Part shown: positions 32,387 to 43,639 of the stretch, piece after piece
How the letters are laid out: every line of letters begins with the position of its first letter
Position numbering within the stretch: position 1 is the stretch's first letter
Origin: Pictodentalium vernedei
Taxonomy: Eukaryota > Mollusca > Scaphopoda > Dentaliida > Dentaliidae
Direction: 5' to 3'
NCBI GenBank assembly: GCA_031216915.1
Contig: CM062294.1
Coordinates: 390,157,217-390,221,216, forward strand
DNA length: 64,000 bases
Position numbers and translations under genes: made by a program
Notes under the pieces: generated by a model
Database searches by the model: none
The model's input: the letters and a program-made list of their open reading frames with translations, nothing else
Told to the model about the DNA's origin: nothing

Positions 32387-32966
32387 ATATAGGCCTGTTG
32401 TTTTGTGGCAGGCGATCACCAGTGTTCATGTTGTCGGCTGCCAGTTGCACTAAAATTGTTATTTGTGACCAGTAAAGAGAACTGCTGATTATAAAACAAA
32501 CACAGGAATCATTTTATTACTTGCCAAAAAATGAAATCATCTGCTAACAATTAAGGCAGAGACAAACATGCTCACCAAAGCCCTCTGATTGTGTCGATAA
32601 AGAAAGGCTGATTGGTCAACATTATTAACAGATAGATGCAGTGGTGGCAGACCAGTATTTAGACGAACACTTTATATGGTAACTTCTTAGGCCATGTTAA
32701 TTGTTGTTGATTGGTAATCAAGCATCTTTTATGGAAAATTATAAGTAAACCTTCAGCTTTACAAAAGTGAAAGTGTTGATAGTTTCGTTAAATCCTTTAA
32801 ACCAAAATAAACAAACAAACAAACATCACTGCCATATGATTCTCTCTAGCTACCCCGCTTTCTACACACACATTTCTCACAGCCTCAAGTCAGTAAAACC
32901 CATCCAAAATGAATCATTCCGAAAATGAATCCTAAATGCATGCTAGATTTAGGGAAGGGAGCTGGC
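32387..32966. other. Host flank of copy B, duplicated inside insertion D
   Basis: ataggcctgttgttttgtgg onward is nearly identical to 49709-50280. The only clear difference is an 8 bp 'acaaacaa' length change near 32815. The match ends at gggagctggc (32966), after which this locus continues with unrelated intron sequence. Confidence 0.92.
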
Positions 32967-33500
32967 TTAAAACCAAGGTAATTAATCACTTTATTCAGCA
33001 CATGCCACAGGAGTAACCATCCATCACATCAGAGTTCAGCACCGAAACATTTTGTTTGGCTAAAAGATATTCAGGTTTGCTAAAAATTTGGCACCAGGCA
33101 GTTTTAGGCCAGCATGAATACTGGCAATCACCCTCGCTCTCTGTTGTCCACTCGATTTGATAAGGAGAGTACTAAATGCCAAAAATTCTTCATCACCTGA
33201 TTGATTTCAAGATCGGTGCTCGCACAATAAATCTAAATAAAACGCACCAAGACTCTTTTAATACTTAGGGCTCTGAACTGCCTCTAGAAACAGCCAAGAC
33301 TTGATTAGAAACATTGTCAGGACACTTTTGACTATTGTCAGCATGACCTCTTCTTGATTGTATGTCAAAGAACAAGCCAGCAAATAATATTATTTCTGGT
33401 GTATGTCATTGATACAGGTATGAAAAGTTTTGCGCCTGTTATCACAAACTTGGTACCTGTAGGAAGATTAAGAACCCAACAGCAGACCAGGAAATAAGGG
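32967..33500. other. Intron, nothing recognised
   Basis: No coding or repeat signal seen. Confidence 0.4.
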
Positions 33501-34280
33501 TCTTATGTCTTAACCCATTGGCAGGTTACATTAAATTTCATGGTGGTAACCCAAAGGAAAAAGAGTGTTGTGATGCTTCTCCACCTTCTCTGTTTTTACT
33601 ACACCAGTCATGCTTTTTTACATCTCAATGGGATTTCTGCCTACATAAATATCAAAACTAATGTGTGATCTCGCCAAAGCAAGATCGCACGTTAGTTGTT
33701 GCTATTTATTTAAGCAGAAATTCTTTTAAAATGTAAACAGCATGCCTTTCTATTCATATGTAGATGCAATACTCGACCGTTGAGTTGAGATAATTCCAAA
33801 AGCCTGTCAATTCTTTCTGGTAAAACATGCGAGATTAGGAAGTTAATAAAGTTATGTTGTATTACTTTGATGTGACCCATAGTTCATTCGCAAATGTTAT
33901 TTCCAGGCCTGTAACAGAGTGGTGTATGATTATTATAACATATATTATATATATGTCTGTATGGGTTTATGGAGTGGCATCATTCTATTGGGCAGTACAC
34001 CATGTAGCAGCTATGTGTAGGTTTTCATTCATTCATTCCTAGGAATATTTTTAAGTGTTATTTGTCACCATGAGAGGCAAAGAATAGTTAATATTTATCA
34101 AATACAGCGATAATCTATCCGTTTCTCTTCCTAAATTCCAAGGTTGAATTCTATAGCCTTTCAGTTTATATCATGGATTCATGTATTAATTGGACATCCG
34201 GATCTGACAATCATCTTTATTTATCATTTATCAAATGCTCTCTCTGAGAGAGCTTTCCATAAATGATAAGTAAATAGGCT
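33500..34280. repeat. Dispersed repeat copy with two hairpins
   Basis: Hairpins at 33661-33695 (tgtgatctcg..cgagatcgcac type) and 34216-34277 (tatttatcatttatcaaatg.. / ..cataaatgataagtaaata). Surrounding text matches 19140-19340 and 21955-22090. It probably belongs to the same non-autonomous family as the copies near 21840 and 24435. Confidence 0.6.
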
Positions 34281-34841
34281 TGTCAGGTCTGCATGTACAA
34301 TAAATTATATGCCAAGACATTCGTATTGGTGAAGCTTTCAAAAATTTCACATGCCTTTACATCACCGACTCATATTCAACTGAATGAAATTGTACATGTC
34401 ATTATGGTGGGCACAAGTGAATTGGTGCCCATCAGTGCCCTTTCCATCAGTGTGTAAAACGAAACACATAATCAGCTTAATGAAAGAAATTCTAAGAATG
34501 ATTTACAATATTCTGAATCAATCAGACTGACTTGGCAGTGAAGCACCTGTAAATGAAAGTTTTGCAGCAAACTGGGAAAATTTTTTATTTCCTTGGAAAA
34601 TGTTGCAATTTATTGTAATTATCAGTGGAGCATACTTTACTGAGCATATCTACATTGTATAACCCTGTTAATTACATATAACTTCCAAATGCAAAAACAT
34701 TTACCATATGTTCAATATAAATTTGACCTGTTAAGGGCCCAGGGTACAGAGTACACTCCTATTAATTTGATTGGCCCTTTACCAAATAAATCAGCCGTAT
34801 CTGCCCAGATAATTTACAAATCAAGTAGATAAAAAAAAATT
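34281..34841. other. Intron, nothing recognised
   Basis: No gene or structure that I can support. Confidence 0.4.
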
Positions 34842-34990
34842 TTTTTTAAATTCAAGAAAACCATGTCATGTGACCCCCTCATTGGAACAAACTCTTTCCA
34901 TTGAGGAGTCATATGATATGGTTTTCTTGAATTTTCTTGAAAAAAAAATTAAAAAATAATAGATAAAATGATAAATTTTGATAACCTGTG
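34842..34990. repeat. Inverted-repeat element (MITE-like), copy 1
   Basis: Arms around 34842-34886 and 34896-34940 (ttcaagaaaaccatgtcatgtgac... / ...gtcatatgatatggttttcttgaa). A tail 'aaattttgataacctgtgcattgggtaacaggttaa' also follows the related structures near 22650, 51530 and 54690. Confidence 0.65.
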
Positions 34991-35224
34991 CATTGGGTAA
35001 CAGGTTAAAAAATCTTGTGATCATTTGAAGAATTACTATGAAAGCCAATGGATTCCCCAACATCAGTTAATCCAATATAAACATTTAATATATGATATAT
35101 TGTTTGACAGAGTTTCATGAGCTCTGCCAAACAAGATATAAGCGAATGAATGCTCAGTTTACCACTAGAATTTTGGAAAATGAAGAAGTTCCTGTTAATC
35201 GAATAGTTTTCACTAGCAAAGTAA

Positions 35225-35420
35225 CTATTCAATTAACAGGGTTCCCCTGTTTCAGTTATTTGATAGCCTAAAAGTAAAATACATTACTGGGAAATTCATG
35301 AGTAAAAGCAAAGCAGCAAGTATCTATTCAATTAACAGTGTTCCCCTGTTTCAGTTATTTGATTGCCTAAAAGTAAAATACATTTCTGTGAATTTCATGA
35401 GTAAAAGCAAATACATTTCT
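35225..35420. repeat. Direct duplication, two units of 99 bp
   Basis: ctattcaattaacagggttc at 35225 and ctattcaattaacagtgttc at 35324, followed by the same 'ccctgtttcagttatttgat..gcctaaaagtaaaatacatt'. Few differences, so a fairly recent tandem duplication. Confidence 0.85.
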
Positions 35421-35727
35421 ATCATTTCTCTTAATTTCTTCTTGCAGTTATATTAGAATTCTGGTCAAATTATATATACATGTACATGTTAATTGTTTTT
35501 GTGTCAGGAGTTATTTCAGAATTGTAACAGCTCCCTTGTGTATTTTTTGTGTCTGCTGCTGGTATTGTGATTCTAGGCCCATGGGCAGAATTTATGAGTG
35601 AGGGATGGAAGGCAAAAAAGGTAAACAGAAAGGATTTTCCAACATTAAGCTTCAAAATAAATCTCAAACATTCAGAACATGTACTGATTTTCACACACTG
35701 GTAGTTAAATCAGTTCAATATACTCAC
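35421..35727. other. Intron, nothing recognised
   Basis: Flank downstream of the micro-exon in transcript sense. No feature seen. Confidence 0.4.
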
Positions 35728-35771
35728 CAAACACTTTTTTCAAATTAATCAGTCCATATCTTCTGACAATC
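35728..35771 (-). CDS. TADA2A: TADA2A micro-exon, 44 bp
   Basis: 44 bp exon between acceptor ...atattttcag and donor GTGAGT (35722-35727). Phase is 1 nt, 14 codons, 1 nt. It encodes IVRRYGLINLKKVF, the well-conserved ADA2 motif I-x-R-x-(Y/H)-G-L-I-N. The last G joins GT of the next exon to make Gly. The exon is separated from the previous exon by about 26.6 kb, mostly DIRS copies C, D, G and E. Copy C begins 348 bp upstream of its acceptor. Confidence 0.9.
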
Positions 35772-36119
35772 CTGAAAATATTACAGTAATATACAATCTA
35801 GATCCCTAGAATTATGTAACAAACTGATTACAACACACTGAAGAATTAAATAACTTCCAAGAAATTGTTCTCCAGGTTCACTCACAATACGATACTGGAT
35901 AGAACCAAGTAAGCTAAATACAATTAGTACATTTGCTTGTAGTACCTTTCAAAAGACTGTGAAAACTGGTCCCAGAATCATGAGAATTGCATCAAAATGT
36001 TCCAATCAGTAAGGACCCCTGCAGAAAAAACAGAATATTCTGAATAAGGACTGATACTCCAAGATCAGTAACCAAAATGAGGGAACAATGAACAATTTAA
36101 ATTCTGAACAGGCCTGAAA
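35772..36119. other. Intron between micro-exon and copy C
   Basis: No recognisable element. It provides the branch and acceptor region for the exon at 35728-35771. Confidence 0.4.
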
Positions 36120-37119
36120 GTTAAAAAATTTATAGTAATTTATATATTTTTTATACTTACCAATGACCCAGACATAGCTGGTGCTAACTCTTAAAAATCT
36201 AGGGCCAAACACAAATTTTGCCCCCAAATCCCCAAAATTTGCATCTAAAACTAAAAGAAATCATGTCCTGAAGGACCTCCATACTTTGCCCCTACTGCGC
36301 ATGCGCAGTGTCAAGGACGTTCCGAAATTGGCGCCAATTACCATTCTTGCAAGCAGTGCCTGGTCAGCGCTATGTACTCAGCGGGGAGGTATGAGTTCCC
36401 AACTCCTGGGAGGGCCATGCCCGTCTGGGTCATTGGTAAGTATAAAAAATATATAAATTACTATAAATTTTTGAACATTTTTATACTGTACCAATGACCC
36501 AGACATAGCTGAATAGTAAAAAGGCTGGAGGGCCTAGGACATAGAGGAAAATCCAATAAGCTCAACTATATAATATAGAGTCAACCCCTCAAGGAGAAAA
36601 GGGGTATTAGGCTTTACATGTATCTTTCTTATTTTATGATAAATTAGAAAGATACAATACCCTTCATAATTGAGCATAATAACATTCATGTTCTCTATTA
36701 ACATCCAGTATAACCCTTTATACTAATTATTTTTAAAGTAAGCCAATAAATAAAGTTAGTCCAGAGAATTGAGACTCTTTATATTCTTTAAAAGTGTCCG
36801 AGGATTGTATATTAACACCCGTTTGACACTTGACATATACAAATGCTTCACACCGAGCTACACTTTAAAAACATGACATGAATGAATTTTTAACATTAAT
36901 ATTACACTTTAAAACCATCCCGGAAACGACTCAGAAATACTGACTTCGGAGGATGAATTCCCTTGCTTTTCACTATAAAGCAGGTGACCTAAGGGAACAC
37001 CCTCCGCCCCCCCCCCCCCCCCTTCCCCTTGCCCTGGGTCAAATAGCCCAGAGCGAAGAGGGCAGCCGGACGGAGTCACTGCCAGAACAGAAAGCCTGCA
37101 TAACTATAGTTGCAACTGT

Positions 37120-39537
37120 TTAGTGGACGACATTCTGAGCAACAGATAACGGACCTAAACAATGCAGGTCTCCAGAAATGGACTCAATATTTCTGAGATA
37201 AAAATTTGTGAATGTGGATGGCTGAGACCAATAAGCAGCCTTCATTAAATCTGTAATAGCAATACTATTTGCGTAAGCCCAAGATGTAGAAAGAGCTCTT
37301 ACTTCATGAGCCGAAATCTTAAGCACAGATTGCTGAGAAGAAGATAAATTTTCATAAGCAGTACGGATAGTTAATTGAATCCATCTAGCAATAGAATGGA
37401 CTGAAATGTCCTTTCTATTAGGCATCAGAGACAGAAAGAAACGTTTTCGTCCCTTTCTGATAAACTGAGATCTCTGTTTATAGATACGTAACGCTCTAAC
37501 AGGACAGAGTAAAGGCCCACGCCCGTCTGAAGATGGAAGGGCCTTAATAACAATAGGTTCCGGGTATTTATTAGGAGCCTGATTCTTAGCTAAAAATCCC
37601 ACATTAGTAGTGAAGGTGATAGTGTTCCCGACACTACGATAGTGAGAATCATCTACCGACAGTGCATGAAGCTCACTGACTCTTCTAGCAGAAGAGAAAG
37701 CTAAGAGAAAAGCTGTCTTATAAGACAAAAATTTGAAATCTACTGTCCCAAGAGGTTCAAATGGCTTTTCCTTCAGTTTAAGAAGAACCCAAGCTAAATT
37801 CCACTTAGGAATTAACCTAAGAGTTCTGGGTCTATTTATCGAGAAGTTTCTAACTAACTTAGATAAAGAGACATTAGATCCAATTTGTAAACTATCATGA
37901 TGTGCATAGGTATCAGATAACATAGACCTATAACCCTTAATAGTAACAGGCTGCAGTTTGATTTCGTCAAACAAGTATACTAGAAAGTTTGCAATGTCTG
38001 GAATGGAGGGATCAAAAATATCAACAGAATGATCCCTACACCAACGACGAAAGACCTTCCACTTAGCCGCATAGTTTAGCGAAGAGGAGGTCCTCCTACA
38101 GTTAGAAATCGCGTCCACTGCTCGTCCTGTAAAGTGCTTGCCATGCAAGAAGGACCGCACAACGGAAAAACGTGAAGGTTGAGACCTTGCGGGTTGTGAT
38201 GAAGTTGATGCGGTTTCCCCTGCAAAAGAAGATCCTCCCGTGGAGGAAGCTTTCGCGGTAGGTCCCACAACAGACACCTGAGTAGATTTATCCACGGTCT
38301 CTGTGGAGACAGAGATGCTACCAACAGAATCTTGCATTGAGATTGTTTTATTTTTAGCAATACTTGCTGAATCAACGGCGTTGGAGGATACGCATATCCT
38401 ATCATTCCGTCCCAAGGGATCGACAGAGCGTCTACTGCAAATGCTCTTGGATCCGGACACGGAGACACATACGTCTGCAACTGATTGTTGAGATGTGTCG
38501 CAAATAAGTCTATCATTGGCCGTTCCCATTGGTAGCAAATCTGATTGAATACTTGTTTGTTGAGAGTCCACTCCGACGGCAACAAGCGACCCTTTCATGA
38601 AAGGGAGTCTGCTAGTACATTCAGACGACCCGGTATATGACGGACCGAAAGCAGAACTTGATGATCTAGAGCAAACAGAAGGATTCTTTCCGTTAGATTG
38701 AATAACGGAACTGAATGAGTGCCTCCCTGGTTCCGTATATACGCCACTACTGTCGTATTGTCGGACAGGATTTGGACATGAGCTTTGTAAATAATGTCCA
38801 TCCAATGACGTAACGCAAGCCAAATTGACATCATTTCCTTGATGTTTATGTGCTTGCCTAGGAATTGTGGATCCCAAAGACCCTGGCATCTCGAGTCCGT
38901 TGGGATCAATGTTGCACCCCAACCTGTTTGACTGGCATCCGTCATAATGGTAAAACTCGGATCCGGCAACTGCAGCGGAACTCCCTGAGTTAACCACTGA
39001 ATGTTTGCCCAAGTCTGAATCTCTCGTTTCACTTGATCTGACAAGAGAACGTCTATGTCGAGCGAATGAATTTTCACACTCCAATTCTGAGTCAAGAAAA
39101 TTTGGAGAGGACGAGTGCGTAACCGCCCCATCGGAATGAGATCCGCAGCAGCTCCGCACAGACCTATCAGTCTCATGAACTCCCTCGCTGTGACTTTGTC
39201 TGCGTGAAGACAATAGCGAGCGTAACAACTGACTAATTTCGCTCTGGTTAACGGCAGACGAACACGATTGTTGTGCGTCTCGAAGCTCATTCCCAGATGT
39301 GTGAATGACTTGGACGGCACCAGATCCAACTTCTCCTCGTTTATTATAAAACCAAGACGTCGGAGCAATAGAAGCAGATTCTGCACATCGTTCTGAAGCG
39401 TTAACTCGTTGCCGTACCTCTGAAGAATGTCGTCCAGGTAGGCCGACGTTACCGCAGACGAATGAGCTAGGAAATACATCATTACCGAGTTCATTACCCG
39501 AGTGAAAGCCCAGGGTGCCAGGTTCAATCCGAAGCAC
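37120..39537 (-). CDS. Copy C tyrosine recombinase ORF, catalytic residues intact
   Basis: 805-codon open frame. The C-terminal 320 or so residues are nearly identical to copy A: SARRVSELHAL, HEVRALSTSWA and FTNFYLRN, so the R-H-R-Y set is complete. The N-terminal part overlaps the polymerase frame. It may be translatable, but whether it is expressed from an element split by D is doubtful, because D separates it from its right ITR. Confidence 0.8.
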   Translation of the reverse strand: MLRIEPGTLGFHSGNELGNDVFPSSFVCGNVGLPGRHSSEVRQRVNASERCAESASIAPTSWFYNKRGEVGSGAVQVIHTSGNELRDAQQSCSSAVNQSEISQLLRSLLSSRRQSHSEGVHETDRSVRSCCGSHSDGAVTHSSSPNFLDSELECENSFARHRRSLVRSSETRDSDLGKHSVVNSGSSAAVAGSEFYHYDGCQSNRLGCNIDPNGLEMPGSLGSTIPRQAHKHQGNDVNLACVTSLDGHYLQSSCPNPVRQYDSSGVYTEPGRHSFSSVIQSNGKNPSVCSRSSSSAFGPSYTGSSECTSRLPFMKGSLVAVGVDSQQTSIQSDLLPMGTANDRLICDTSQQSVADVCVSVSGSKSICSRRSVDPLGRNDRICVSSNAVDSASIAKNKTISMQDSVGSISVSTETVDKSTQVSVVGPTAKASSTGGSSFAGETASTSSQPARSQPSRFSVVRSFLHGKHFTGRAVDAISNCRRTSSSLNYAAKWKVFRRWCRDHSVDIFDPSIPDIANFLVYLFDEIKLQPVTIKGYRSMLSDTYAHHDSLQIGSNVSLSKLVRNFSINRPRTLRLIPKWNLAWVLLKLKEKPFEPLGTVDFKFLSYKTAFLLAFSSARRVSELHALSVDDSHYRSVGNTITFTTNVGFLAKNQAPNKYPEPIVIKALPSSDGRGPLLCPVRALRIYKQRSQFIRKGRKRFFLSLMPNRKDISVHSIARWIQLTIRTAYENLSSSQQSVLKISAHEVRALSTSWAYANSIAITDLMKAAYWSQPSTFTNFYLRNIESISGDLHCLGPLSVAQNVVH

Positions 39538-40264
39538 ATCACCCGGAATTGATACACCACTCCTAGGACTGCGAAGCGTAGATACTTTCTGAATGTCGGA
39601 TGTACCATGACATGAAAGTATGCATCTTTGAGATCTATGCTTGTTGCATAATCATTCACCCGAATACTCGCTCTGACCGATCGAATCGTCTCCATATAAA
39701 ACTTCGGAGCGACGATCAGCTTGTTTATCCAGCTCAAATCTATGACTGGACGGAACGAGCCGTCTGGTTTCAGAACCAGAAACAGATGGCTGTAGAATCC
39801 CGGTGTTTCCTGGTTTTCTACGACCTCTACCGCGTTCTTCATTAAAAGAGACTGCACCTCTGATAACAGAGCGTCTCTTTTCTACGGATTTGACGGAAGT
39901 TGAGTCCATTTTGGACTTCGAGTTAATGGAGGCTTTTGTTTGAAGGATATTTTAGACCTTCCGAAATCACCCCTCTCACCCAAGGGTCGTCCGTAATCGA
40001 CGCCCACGCTTGTGAAAAACTCGACAACCTTCCGCCAACCGGAACGCGATAGAGGTTGAAGCCATCTCCTCCTGGACCTGCGAGGCCTGCGGGAGGAGAA
40101 ACCACGTCCTCCACGACCCGCACCTCGTCCCGTCGACCTCGGGGCGTTCGACCGGTTGTCCCGGCCCAAAGGACGTCCCGCACGTGAGTCGCTGCCTTGA
40201 CAGTCTCTTGAATAAGACCAAGAGGATGCACCAGAACCTCTATAGGAACCTCTCTTGGGCGCAT
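38076..40264 (-). pseudogene. Copy C polymerase with two nonsense codons
   Basis: Same layout as copy A. A TAG at 39882-39884 (copy A has CAG) precedes the reverse transcriptase, and a TGA at 38595-38597 (copy A has CGA) separates RNase H from the Dam-like domain. The catalytic box AYLDDILQ and the RNase H motifs are present, and GYAYPPTPL marks the Dam-like domain. A 1 nt deletion near 39950 puts the preceding sequence in the gag frame. Confidence 0.88.
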
Positions 40265-42200
40265 TAGACCCAGAAGTGCCTGTCTTACTCTTATCTGCCG
40301 TGTCCGACTTCTTAGAAGCGGACTTAAACAGCAGAGAATCCGAAGCCTTCTTAGTAATTTTATCGTAAATTGCAGAAAGCTTGCCGTCGAAGAGAAGTTC
40401 TCCGGAGACCGAAGCGACTCTGAGAGAGTTCTTCACCTTACTATCCACGAGTGTGGATGTAGCTAGGGCTGCGTCACGTCTAACCAACTCCAAGTTTGCC
40501 ACTGAAAGGGCGGAGTTACACGTGGAATAAGCTACTGCCCTTGAAAGAAGTCATAAAGAGGATTGAACATCCTGGAATTCTTTCCCTTGAAGACGCAGTG
40601 ATAACGCCTTTGTAAGGTGGTCTGCGTAAGATAAAGCATCTAAACTGGCTCTGTTAGACGAAATAGTCATATCCAACACCGCGGTTGGGATAGACGTAGA
40701 CGACGGTAATGATAATTCTAAGTCTTCCGCCTCGTCGCCCATATGCAGAGGAACTCTCGGGATACCCTGTCCTGCCGTATCGAATTTATTCCTTGCATTA
40801 ATGAAAGGCAGGTTAAGAGCATTGGCGGACAAGAAACCCACTTTTCCTGTTCTGGAAGCAAGCTTGAATATAGCGTCGTTCAATAATTCAAATGCCCTTG
40901 TGACATTATTGGACTGAGACGGAAACTCAGGAGCGATGTCCTTGAACTGCTCGAAGAAATCAGTGTCCAGTGACGCTATAATTCTCTTGTCCGGAACCGC
41001 AGCAGTCTGGCCCGACGGAACAACCTGAGGAAGAAAGTGCCGGATGAAGTCCACGGCAGCTTTATGTTGTTCCGAAAGGGATAACTCCAAGTCATCCGTA
41101 TCCCTTTCACCATCCGGTCGGACCTCATGATGCTCCCGGTCGTCCGCACCCGATGCTTCGGCGGAGCGTACCGACCCAGCGCCATCAGATAATTCCCGAT
41201 CCGACACCGTTTCTGTCGGTTGCTGGGATGCTGCGATAAGTTGTGCTATTTGAGCAAGCACGTCCGACATCGAGGCCTGCGGAGGCGCAGTCTTTCGCTG
41301 CTTCGCCGAGGGCAGCTCCGCATCTAGTGACTCCCGCATACTCTTCCTATGCGAACGTCCGGAGTCAACCGGCCTCGTGTCCCTGGCTACCGGATGGCGT
41401 GACCTGGTCGCTGAAGAATCCCTGGTCGGCGAAGCTGGTAAAATATCGGCGGTCACGTAGTCAAGGTGCGGTCGTGTGCGCTGGTGAGAGGAAGAAGAAG
41501 CCTGAGCAGTCTCAGCGGACTGCCTATACAACGGAGCGTCCCGAGCGACGGACATGTGCTCCGCTAACGACACATTTTGTACAACATCTTGTCCCAGATG
41601 TTGTTGTACGAGAGAGGGGCCTCTCTCGCTCGCAGTCCGGATGGACCTGGACGAGCTAGGAACTGGACTAGAAGGCTTCCTCCGATCTCTCCTACTATCC
41701 GTCGTCACTGGGTGTGCACCTTGAATGTTTATAGTGCTCGCATCACCCAACATTTCCTCCTGGACCGCATTGGACGAACCCGGCTGCCGAACCATTCGGT
41801 GAATGGATGCTAAACCGGGCGAGCTAGCAGACGACACCGCCGTCAATCCTACTAGGGACCTCTTAGGCAACTGTCGTATCTCCATGAGCACTTTTGCCGC
41901 TAGCTCTGCATTCAATTGTGAAGACGGAAGCGCACTTGCGGAAGATAACATGGAAACATCACCCTGTTCTTGTTCCTCTGAAATAGAAACTGATAGAGTA
42001 GAGTGACCCTGCGGAGAAAGGGCCGGCATAGCCCTCTCTCCACTAACAACATATCGTGACACACGTTTCCAATGTTTGTCATCCCAATATTGACATATTG
42101 AACAGGAGTTAGTGCGAGTACACTGACTACAATTAATACAATGATCATGAAAGTCAGAGGAAGATTTCTTCCTATTACAATTTGAACAATATCCTTTCAT
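40065..42200 (-). pseudogene. Copy C Gag-like gene, one nonsense codon and lost stop
   Basis: Starts MKGYCSNCNRKK. The frame is open to TGA 40551-40553 (copy A has AGA) and then continues in the same frame through NLELVRRDAALATS to the RG-rich tail. The normal gag stop (TGA in copy A) is AGA here (40065-40067). With the 1 nt deletion near 39950 the gag frame runs on into polymerase sequence (WASITDD-equivalent region lost, SFKQKPPLTRSPKW gained) until TAG 39882. Confidence 0.85.
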
Positions 42201-43639
42201 TGTGAAAAGTCAACAAGTCCTAGTACTCGCACAAACCCCTAAACACAAAAGATACATAATAACATGATCCATTAATAATGAAACAACAATTGAAAATCAA
42301 AATAATTTTTGAAAAATATTTTTTCAGCGATGCCCAAGTTTCTGAAAAGTAACGTTGAGCCCCAATGGATCCCAAGGTTAAGTGTGGTCAAAAATTTTAA
42401 AATTATATTAAATAATTAATGCAACACTTACGGATAATAATAATGTATCTTATAGTGAGATAAACTACTCCAAAGGCAAACAGCCCCCCTCAAAAGAGAC
42501 TGTTGCCAATGTAAACAAATAGTGTAAAAAACACCAGAAAACATGACTCCAGGCACTGACAAAACTGGCCCGAAATCAGTCATCAAAATTACACACTATC
42601 TGATGCAAAACAGATACTCCCAGGGGAGAATCTGCAGAACATCAGATGGTAGATGCAGAACACAATGTTTAAACACCCATGGGTGAAAACGTAAACATGG
42701 GGAAAGTTAAAAAATTTATAGTAATTTATATATTTTTTATACTTACCAATGCCCCAGACATAGCTGGTGCTAACTCTTAAAATATAGGGCCAAACACAAA
42801 TTTTGCCCCCCAATCCCCAAAATTTGCATCTAAAACTAAAGAAAACATGTCCTGAAAGGCCCTCCACACTTCGCCCCTACTGCGCATGCGCAGTGTCAAG
42901 GACGTTCCGAAATTGGCGCCATTTATCATTCTAATAACCAGTGCCTGGTAAGCGCTATGTACTCAGCGGGGAGGCAAGAGTTCCCAACTCCTGGGAGGGC
43001 CATCCCCGTCTGGGTCATTGGTAAGTATAAAAAATATATAAATTACTATAAATTTTTTAACATTTTTATACTGTACCAATGACCCAGACATAGCTGAATA
43101 GTAAAAAGGCTGGAGGGCCAAGGACATAGAGCAAAATGGAATACGCTCAATAAAATAAAATAGAGTCATCCCCTGTAGGGAAAAGAAGTAATAGGCCTTA
43201 CATGTATCTTTCTTATTTATGATAAATTAGAAAGATACAACACCTTCCAAAAATTGAGCTTCATACATCCATGTACTCTATTAATATCCAATAATCCTTA
43301 TACTAATAATTTTTAAAGTAAGCCAATAATAAAGTAAGTCTAGAGAATAGAGACTCTTATACTCCTAAAAGTGTGTGAGAATTGCATAATCATGTCCGTT
43401 GACATATGCAATATTCAAAAGCTATACTTTAAAAACTAAGACTTGAATGAATTTTATAAACTTAAACTTCTCACTAAACAACCATCCCAATAACAGCTCA
43501 GAATTACTAACTCCGGAGGAGGTATCCCCTTGTTTTCATAGTAAAAACAGGTGACCCAAGGGAACACCCTCCCCCCCCCCCCCTTTTTCTTGCCCTGGGT
43601 CAAATAGCCCAGAGCGAAGAGGGCAGCCGAACGGAGACA

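Noticed and set aside
33854-34042. 62-codon frame with hydrophobic residues
   Set aside because: Within a dispersed repeat; no homologue recognised and no supporting splice or start context.
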